From SAR92 clade bacterium (GTDB taxonomy: Bacteria > Pseudomonadota > Gammaproteobacteria > Pseudomonadales > Porticoccaceae), in the NCBI GenBank assembly GCA_014381985.1, contig JACNKP010000070.1, forward strand, positions 21,873-85,872: 64,000 nt of DNA. The letters run 5' to 3'. Positions 58,551 to 64,000 of the stretch are shown here, piece by piece (within the stretch, counting starts at the first letter, position 1; each line of letters begins with the position of its first letter). Made by a program: the position numbers and the translations under genes. Below the pieces are notes generated by a model, which ran no database searches, had not been told where the DNA came from, and worked only from the letters and a program-made list of their open reading frames with translations.

Positions 58551-58904
58551 ATGTCAGGTATTCAAACATACATTCCTACAGCGCTAGAGGTTACTGATCG
58601 TGCTGTAGAAAAGGTCCAGAGTCTTAAGACTGAAGAGCAAAACGATGACCTCAAACTCAGAGTGTATGTCACTGGTGGGGGGTGTTCTGGGTTTCAGTAT
58701 GGCTTCTCGTTTGAGGATACCATGGCGGAAGATGACACCCTGGTCAGTCGCAATGGTGTGACGGTATTGGTTGATTCATTAAGCTTTCAATATTTGGCTG
58801 GCTCTACAGTGGATTATGAGATTGGCTTAATGGGATCCAGGTTTTTGATTACCAACCCCAATGCTTCTACTACCTGTGGTTGCGGCGCTTCATTTTCAAT
58901 TTAG
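58551..58904 (+). CDS. erpA: iron-sulfur cluster insertion protein ErpA
   Basis: A 117-residue A-type Fe-S carrier. The three conserved cysteines are in [16 protein letters not shown] and the C-terminal [11 protein letters not shown]. It matures proteins of isoprenoid synthesis and respiration in E. coli. The ATG follows GGAG. It converges on anmK with a 17-base gap. Confidence 0.95.
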   Translation: MSGIQTYIPTALEVTDRAVEKVQSLKTEEQNDDLKLRVYVTGGGCSGFQYGFSFEDTMAEDDTLVSRNGVTVLVDSLSFQYLAGSTVDYEIGLMGSRFLITNPNASTTCGCGASFSI

Positions 58905-58921
58905 ATAGCGGCGTTTAGATG

Positions 58922-60040
58922 CTAGGGCAAATAGACGCAACCTAATATGGTTTCTCGAGATGCGCCTGTGACAGCTGGCACGTTGCCAGGTTTCATATCA
59001 ATGCGTTGTTTCGCTAACCAAGCAAATGCGCAGGCTTCTACCCAGTTTGGTTCCAAACCGATACTTGCGGTTGATTGAATCGCAGGCATTGTCCGCTTTA
59101 GTAAGCTTTCATTTAGCTTTAGAATGAGCTCCAAGTTAAATATCCCTCCACCGCAGACGAAAATTTCGTCTATTGGTTGTGCCAAATCGGCAATCGATTG
59201 CGCGATAGTGTCGGCAGTATAAAGCGCCAGAGTGGCCTGAATATCTGCTGGAGTAATATCAAGCAGGTGTGTTTGTTGCTCTAACCAGCCCAAATTAAAA
59301 TCTTCTCTGCCCGTACTTTTAGGTCCTGTACGATGAAAGAAATTGTGGCTTTTTAGTTGAGTCAGTAAAGCGACGTTATGTGAACCGGTAGCACCCCATT
59401 GACCTTTGTTGTCATAGTTTTTATGGGTGTGTTTCTGGCACCAAGCGTCGAGCAGGATGTTGCCGGGCCCGGTATCAAACCCACGGCAGCCACCATTTGG
59501 TTCCAGAATTGAGATATTGCTGATGCCACCGATATTGATGATAACGCGTGTTTTGCTGGGATGATGAAATATTTCACGATGAAAGGCCGGGACGAGAGGG
59601 GCCCCTTGGCCGCCATAGGCCATATCTTTTCGACGAAAGTCAGCGATGACAGGGCACCCCGTCACTGCTGCAATTTGGTTAGGGTTGCCGATTTGCAAGC
59701 TGAAGCCAGGTTTGATGCCGGGAGGCTGGTGGCGAATAGTTTGTCCGTGAGAGCCTATGGCGACAATGTCTTTACTGTTGAGATTTAGTTGGGACATCAG
59801 CGCCAGGCTTGCCTCTGCAAATAATTCTCCAAGACTATGATCAGTTTCAGCTAGTAACTGCACATTATCAAGGCCTGGCTCACTCAAGGTAAGAATATCA
59901 GACTTTATCTTGGCGGGGATAGAGTGGCTATAGTTCCCTAGCAGATTCAGCTTTTTATGAGCAAAGGTAACGGCTACGGCATCGATACTGTCTATGCTGG
60001 TGCCAGACATTAATCCTATAAAGGTGACAGTATTTTTCAT
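58922..60040 (-). CDS. anmK: anhydro-N-acetylmuramic acid kinase
   Basis: A 372-residue sugar kinase of the ASKHA fold that recycles cell-wall anhydroMurNAc to MurNAc-6-P. Motifs are FIGLMSGTSIDSIDAVAV, IGSHGQTIRHQPPG, VINIGGISNISIL and GFDTGPGNILLDAW. It is co-oriented with the M23 endopeptidase gene upstream (9-base gap). Confidence 0.95.
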   Translation of the reverse strand: MKNTVTFIGLMSGTSIDSIDAVAVTFAHKKLNLLGNYSHSIPAKIKSDILTLSEPGLDNVQLLAETDHSLGELFAEASLALMSQLNLNSKDIVAIGSHGQTIRHQPPGIKPGFSLQIGNPNQIAAVTGCPVIADFRRKDMAYGGQGAPLVPAFHREIFHHPSKTRVIINIGGISNISILEPNGGCRGFDTGPGNILLDAWCQKHTHKNYDNKGQWGATGSHNVALLTQLKSHNFFHRTGPKSTGREDFNLGWLEQQTHLLDITPADIQATLALYTADTIAQSIADLAQPIDEIFVCGGGIFNLELILKLNESLLKRTMPAIQSTASIGLEPNWVEACAFAWLAKQRIDMKPGNVPAVTGASRETILGCVYLP

Positions 60041-60049
60041 AATGTTGGT

Positions 60050-61381
60050 TTAGTTGGCACTAGTTGTATTGTTCTGAATTGTGGCTAGCTGGCGGGCCGC
60101 TTTGTATTCGGCAAGCTGCGCTAGCACTGGACTGACGGCAAGGTCAAATTCTAGCCTGTCTGTTTTTGGAATAGGTCGTGCTTGAGGCAGTGTAACAGTG
60201 CGCGGATTACGATGAACGCCGTTGATCAAAAACTCATAATGCAGGTGACTGCCGGTAGAATACCCTGTTGAGCCGACAGTACCAATAATTTGGCGCTGTT
60301 TTACGGTCTGTCCCTTGCGCACTTTCTTCTTGTCCAAATGTAAGTATTTAGTGATATAGGTTTGGCCGTGTTGAATAAACACATAGTTTCCGTTGTACTT
60401 ACTATACCCCGCCTCGGTCACTTTTCCGCCGCCCGCCGCATACACCGGCGTGCCTCTCGGTGCTGCGTAGTCCACTCCACGATGGGCTTTGATTTTCTTG
60501 TGGATGGGATGTTTGCGTCGCAAGTTAAAACCATCGCTGATGCGGAAAATATCTAGAGGCGTTCGCAAAAACGTCTTACGCATACTTAGCCCTTCCGGAG
60601 TGTAGTAGTTGCTTTGGCCTTTCTTGTTGGTATATCTGACTGCTTGGTATCTTTTGTTGCGGTTAGTAAACGAAGCAGCAACGATATTACCTGTCGACAG
60701 TTTCACTCCCTCAATAAATCTATCTTCAAATAAAAGGGCAAAGGAGTCGCCTGGACGGATATCAAAAACAAAGTCGATGTCCCAACCAAAGATATCAGCC
60801 ATCTCCATGATTAGTTTGTCGGGCAAATTCGATTGCTTACCAGATAAGTAGAGAGAATCTTCGATAACACCTTCTCCATAGCTTAATATAATCTCAGGTT
60901 CGCGGACTCGCGTTTCAGCTACAAAGCTGTCTTCCTGACGGATGAATACCTGGCTCTCAAGTGGAGTCTTTACGTAGTGGAGTTCAATGAGCTGCCCGGT
61001 GTCATTTGCGCCAAAGCGCAATTTTTCTCCAGGATAGAGGTTGCGAAGGGATTTACCATTGGGCGATGAAGAAATCTTATAGACGTCTTTTGCTGAAAAT
61101 TTCGCTCGCTGAGAAAGGGTCGATAAATTATCACCGCTACCGACAAGATGTTCTTGCCATATCAGTTGTAAATGATTTTCTTCCTTAACTGTCGGTGCGC
61201 TGTCAAGGGCTATAGTAATGGGCTCGGCAATCAATATCGGCTGTATTTTGTTGTCGCCAGGTGAGAGGTAAACTGTCACAATTAACGTACCCGCTAGGGC
61301 GGCTAACAAGAGGTTGCGGCGGGGGAAATCCCGCGCCAAAAGGAGCAAAAAATGACCGGTTTCTTGCACTTTTTTAATCAC
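60050..61381 (-). CDS. mepM: M23 family murein DD-endopeptidase, MepM-like
   Basis: A 443-residue envelope enzyme. An N-terminal span lies at about 24-42, followed by an OapA/LysM-like region (about 75-130, GSGDNLSTLSQRAKFSAKDV), and a second domain. The C-terminal LytM zinc site has KAHRGVDYAAP (His and Asp), VFIQHG and SHLHYEFL (HxH), all ligands present. It probably cleaves peptide cross-links for growth. The start is GTG 61381. It is divergent from tyrS and upstream of anmK. Confidence 0.92.
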   Translation of the reverse strand: MIKKVQETGHFLLLLARDFPRRNLLLAALAGTLIVTVYLSPGDNKIQPILIAEPITIALDSAPTVKEENHLQLIWQEHLVGSGDNLSTLSQRAKFSAKDVYKISSSPNGKSLRNLYPGEKLRFGANDTGQLIELHYVKTPLESQVFIRQEDSFVAETRVREPEIILSYGEGVIEDSLYLSGKQSNLPDKLIMEMADIFGWDIDFVFDIRPGDSFALLFEDRFIEGVKLSTGNIVAASFTNRNKRYQAVRYTNKKGQSNYYTPEGLSMRKTFLRTPLDIFRISDGFNLRRKHPIHKKIKAHRGVDYAAPRGTPVYAAGGGKVTEAGYSKYNGNYVFIQHGQTYITKYLHLDKKKVRKGQTVKQRQIIGTVGSTGYSTGSHLHYEFLINGVHRNPRTVTLPQARPIPKTDRLEFDLAVSPVLAQLAEYKAARQLATIQNNTTSAN

Positions 61382-61595
61382 GCTATGCTACCAATTCTAA
61401 TATCAATGGGTGATTTTAGCTTGATTGATTAAAAAGATACAATGTCATCTATAGGTGGCAGTTTTGCGAGCTTACTGCGGCGCTACATAGTAGGGGGGTA
61501 GATCAAAGGGCGCTGTTAGCGTTAATATCTTGTATTTGTTGCGTCAATCTGTAGAGTTGGCGCTCATTTAAATTGAGCAATAAAGAAGAGTGACA

Positions 61596-62900
61596 ATGAA
61601 ACTTAGCGGACATCAGTTAATCGAGCAATTAACCCAGCGAGGGCTTATAGCCCAATACTCTGGCGACCAAAAGTTATTCACTCATCTTGATCAGTCTCGC
61701 GTTTTATATTGCGGCTTTGATCCCACTGCTGAGAGTTTGCACCTCGGCAATCTAGTTCCCCTATTGGTATTGAAGCGGTTTCAGCAAGCTGGCCATACTC
61801 CTATTGCTTTAGTTGGTGGCGCTACCGGCATGATTGGTGACCCCAGCTTTAAAGCAGATGAAAGAAAACTTAATACTCCAGAGGTTATTGCCGGCTGGGC
61901 GGATAAGATCAAAGGCCAAGTTAGCCAGTTTATTGATTTTGATTGCGGAGAGACCTCTGCGCGAGTGGTTAACAATCTTGATTGGACGGTCAAGATGAGC
62001 GCTCTGGATTTCTTGCGCGATGTTGGCAAACACTTTTCTGTTAACAATATGATTGCAAAAGAGTCCGTTAAGCAGCGCATTGACAGAGATGGTTCTGGGA
62101 TCTCTTTCACCGAGTTTTCATATTCTTTACTGCAAGGGATGGACTTTGCAGAGCTTAATCGGCGCTATAATTGTACCTTGCAGGTCGGAGGAAGTGATCA
62201 GTGGGGTAATATAGTAGGCGGCATTGATCTAAGTCGACGGCAAAATAGAACTCATTGTTTTGGTCTTACCGTCCCGCTTATTACGAAGGCTGATGGTACA
62301 AAATTTGGCAAGACCGAGGCAGGAGCGGTGTGGCTTGACCCGTCCAAAACATCACCTTATAGTTTTTACCAGTTTTGGCTCAATGTTGCTGATGCTGATG
62401 TGTATAAGTTTCTACGCTATTTTACATTTTTGCCTCTGGATGAGATTCAAACGATCGAGGCTGCAGATGCTGCAGCTGCAGGGCGGCCTCAGGCACAAGC
62501 TGTCCTGGCGAGTGAGGCGACCTCTTTGGTCCATGGAGAGGAGGGCCTGAATGCTGCTTTGCGCATAACCGAAGCGCTGTTTAGTGGCAGCTCGGTCGAT
62601 CTATCAGAATCAGATCTTAAGCAGTTGAGTCAGGATGGTATGCCATTCTCTCAGCTGTCAAATAGCGATTTAGTTGATAAGCCTTTAACCAATTTGCTTA
62701 CTGACGCTGGGATGGTCAAGGCAGGGCGTGAAGTAAAAGACGCTCTTGCACGAAATTCAGTCTTTATTAACGGTATTGCCAAGGGCTCGCAAGACAATAT
62801 GGGAACCTCTAATAGCTTTACCGCAGAGCACGCGCTCTATGAGAGGTTTTTTCTAGTCCGGCTTGGGAAGAAGAAGTACCATCTATTTGAGCTTATTTAG
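61596..62900 (+). CDS. tyrS: tyrosyl-tRNA synthetase
   Basis: A 434-residue class I synthetase. The HIGH-type motif is SLHLGNLVPLL, VGGSDQWGNIVGGIDL binds tyrosine, and the KMSKS-type loop reads KFGKTEAGAVW. An S4 RNA-binding domain occupies the C-terminus. The ATG at 61596 with GAAGAG upstream is preferred to GTG 61590. It lies directly before the rRNA operon. Confidence 0.96.
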   Translation: MKLSGHQLIEQLTQRGLIAQYSGDQKLFTHLDQSRVLYCGFDPTAESLHLGNLVPLLVLKRFQQAGHTPIALVGGATGMIGDPSFKADERKLNTPEVIAGWADKIKGQVSQFIDFDCGETSARVVNNLDWTVKMSALDFLRDVGKHFSVNNMIAKESVKQRIDRDGSGISFTEFSYSLLQGMDFAELNRRYNCTLQVGGSDQWGNIVGGIDLSRRQNRTHCFGLTVPLITKADGTKFGKTEAGAVWLDPSKTSPYSFYQFWLNVADADVYKFLRYFTFLPLDEIQTIEAADAAAAGRPQAQAVLASEATSLVHGEEGLNAALRITEALFSGSSVDLSESDLKQLSQDGMPFSQLSNSDLVDKPLTNLLTDAGMVKAGREVKDALARNSVFINGIAKGSQDNMGTSNSFTAEHALYERFFLVRLGKKKYHLFELI

Positions 62901-62951
62901 CCTCTTTTTTGATCAGTTTGCTGGCAGCCTGCAAATAAACCTAAATACTTG

Positions 62952-62979
62952 TTGACAGTATACCGCCTGCCTGTAGAAT
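62952..62979 (+). promoter_or_regulatory. rRNA promoter P1
   Basis: TTGACA at 62952-62957, 16-base spacer, TAGAAT at 62974-62979, then a GC-rich discriminator (GCGTGCTCCC). This architecture is typical of rRNA promoters under growth-rate and ppGpp control. Confidence 0.85.
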
Positions 62980-63064
62980 GCGTGCTCCCAACAGGGTGAG
63001 CCGCTAGCAAATCAGCGGCAATAAGTAGAACTTCAAAGGCTTATTATTTATTTGAATTATACTG

Positions 63065-63092
63065 TTGACAAGCTAAGTCTTGGCGCTAAAAT
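63065..63092 (+). promoter_or_regulatory. rRNA promoter P2
   Basis: TTGACA at 63065-63070, 16-base spacer, TAAAAT at 63087-63092, then GCGCGCTCCCAACAG. The stretch after the -10 box is nearly identical to that of P1. Confidence 0.85.
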
Positions 63093-63178
63093 GCGCGCTC
63101 CCAACAGTAATGTTGAGAGGCGAATAAAACGTCAAGAAAAGAGAGTGAAAATAAAGTGTAGTATTTCACTTTCAGCTG

Positions 63179-63206
63179 TTGACAAAGGGGTTGCGATCTA
63201 TAGAAT
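63179..63206 (+). promoter_or_regulatory. rRNA promoter P3
   Basis: TTGACA at 63179-63184, 16-base spacer, TAGAAT at 63201-63206, then ACGCGTCCCGC. It is the promoter nearest to 16S, with initiation expected near 63213. Confidence 0.85.
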
Positions 63207-63214
63207 ACGCGTCC

Positions 63215-63267
63215 CGCTCATCGAAGCGAATGTTCTTTAAAAATATAATCAAGCAATGCGTGTGGGC
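63215..63267 (+). promoter_or_regulatory. rRNA antitermination elements boxB-boxA-boxC
   Basis: A small hairpin CGCT-CATCGA-AGCG (63215-63228) is followed by boxA-like TGTTCTTTAAAA (63231-63242; E. coli TGCTCTTTAACA) and boxC-like GCGTGTGGGC (63258-63267). Order and spacing match rRNA leaders that bind NusB/NusE. Confidence 0.75.
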
Positions 63268-63424
63268 ACTTGCTAATTGATATTGGATTATTAAATATCA
63301 TAAGTAAGTTCTCATCGCAGACATTTATGAATGTGATAAGTTCGAATTATGAAACTGAGATTTTGAATGGTAAAGCAAGTTTTGCGTAACCATTCCCTCT
63401 CCTTAAACGGTGAGGTTAAAGATT

Positions 63425-64000
<576 letters not shown>

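Larger units (their letters stand above)
62901..63424 (+). promoter_or_regulatory. rRNA operon promoter and leader region (overview)
   Basis: This 524-base gap between tyrS and 16S rRNA contains three tandem promoters, an antitermination block (boxB, boxA, boxC), and leader hairpins. A hairpin at 63000-63019 (GCCGCT/AGCGGC) separates P1 from P2. A GTGAAA/TTTCAC pair lies between P2 and P3. A stem at 63366-63394 (AATGGT...ACCATT with inner GCAA/TTGC) precedes 16S and may be part of the processing stem. Confidence 0.8.

Overview
The window is a contiguous stretch of ordinary bacterial chromosome, AT-leaning and densely packed, with no prophage, insertion sequence, CRISPR array or tRNA that I could see. 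Gene content (6S RNA between zapA and the 5-formyl-THF cyclo-ligase gene, dusB-fis, pepP-ubiH-ubiI, metX-metW-rdgB-hemW, argC-bactofilin-erpA-anmK-mepM-tyrS-16S) points to a gammaproteobacterium. The gene order resembles that of Pseudomonas and its relatives. The composition, the photolyase and the 16S 5' end would fit a marine Cellvibrionales-type bacterium, but that placement is inference.

Layout. 1-1.85 kb: katG (cut by the left edge) divergent from oxyR. 1.86-5.2 kb: an ABC-2 exporter pair with a secreted S33 hydrolase, translationally coupled. 5.3-13.8 kb: a long minus-strand run hemW-rdgB-DUF4426-metW-metX, yggT-proC-yggS, ruvX-yqgE-gshB. 14-15.6 kb: pilT and a secreted EF-hand protein. 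15.7-20.5 kb: rpe and trpE-trpG-trpD-trpC, with a candidate Trp leader peptide before trpE. 20.5-23 kb: crp, two small duplicated transcription units, and a divergent LysR regulator. 23-27 kb: a MraY/WecA-like transferase, coq7, a decayed YwaF-family gene and purD. 27-30.6 kb: photolyase, threonine aldolase and a membrane protein. 30.8-37 kb: purH-fis-dusB, prmA, accC-accB-aroQ. 37-41.5 kb: dsbD, a PCu(A)C copper chaperone, a DUF2333 protein and rpiA. 41.7-45.8 kb: ilvA, pyk, the folate cyclo-ligase, 6S RNA and zapA. 46-50.5 kb: UPF0149, pepP, ubiH, ubiI. 50.5-56.2 kb: RIO-type kinase, an rRNA guanine methyltransferase, rsuA, hemB, hemL, hemJ. 56.3-62.9 kb: argC, a coiled-coil membrane protein, bactofilin, erpA, anmK, an M23 endopeptidase and tyrS. 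62.9-64 kb: three tandem rRNA promoters, an antitermination leader, and the first 576 bases of 16S rRNA.

Most genes form small operons with 4-base ATGA/GTGA overlaps. Shared themes are tetrapyrrole synthesis (hemW, hemB, hemL, hemJ), ubiquinone synthesis (coq7, ubiH, ubiI), oxidative stress (katG, oxyR, gshB, dsbD) and methionine and tryptophan synthesis.

The most unusual region is 21.36-21.95 kb. Two tandem minus-strand units each carry the same 47-base upstream element, a sigma70-type promoter at the same offset, and the same two-hairpin 3' end. One unit encodes a 36-residue exported or membrane peptide; the other appears non-coding. They lie divergent from a LysR gene whose promoter region contains one copy of the element. 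Other points are a broken ywaF gene at 25.2-25.8 kb, a single-Trp leader peptide before trpE, a PilT with an altered Walker A flank, and a perfect 14-bp dyad upstream of pilT.
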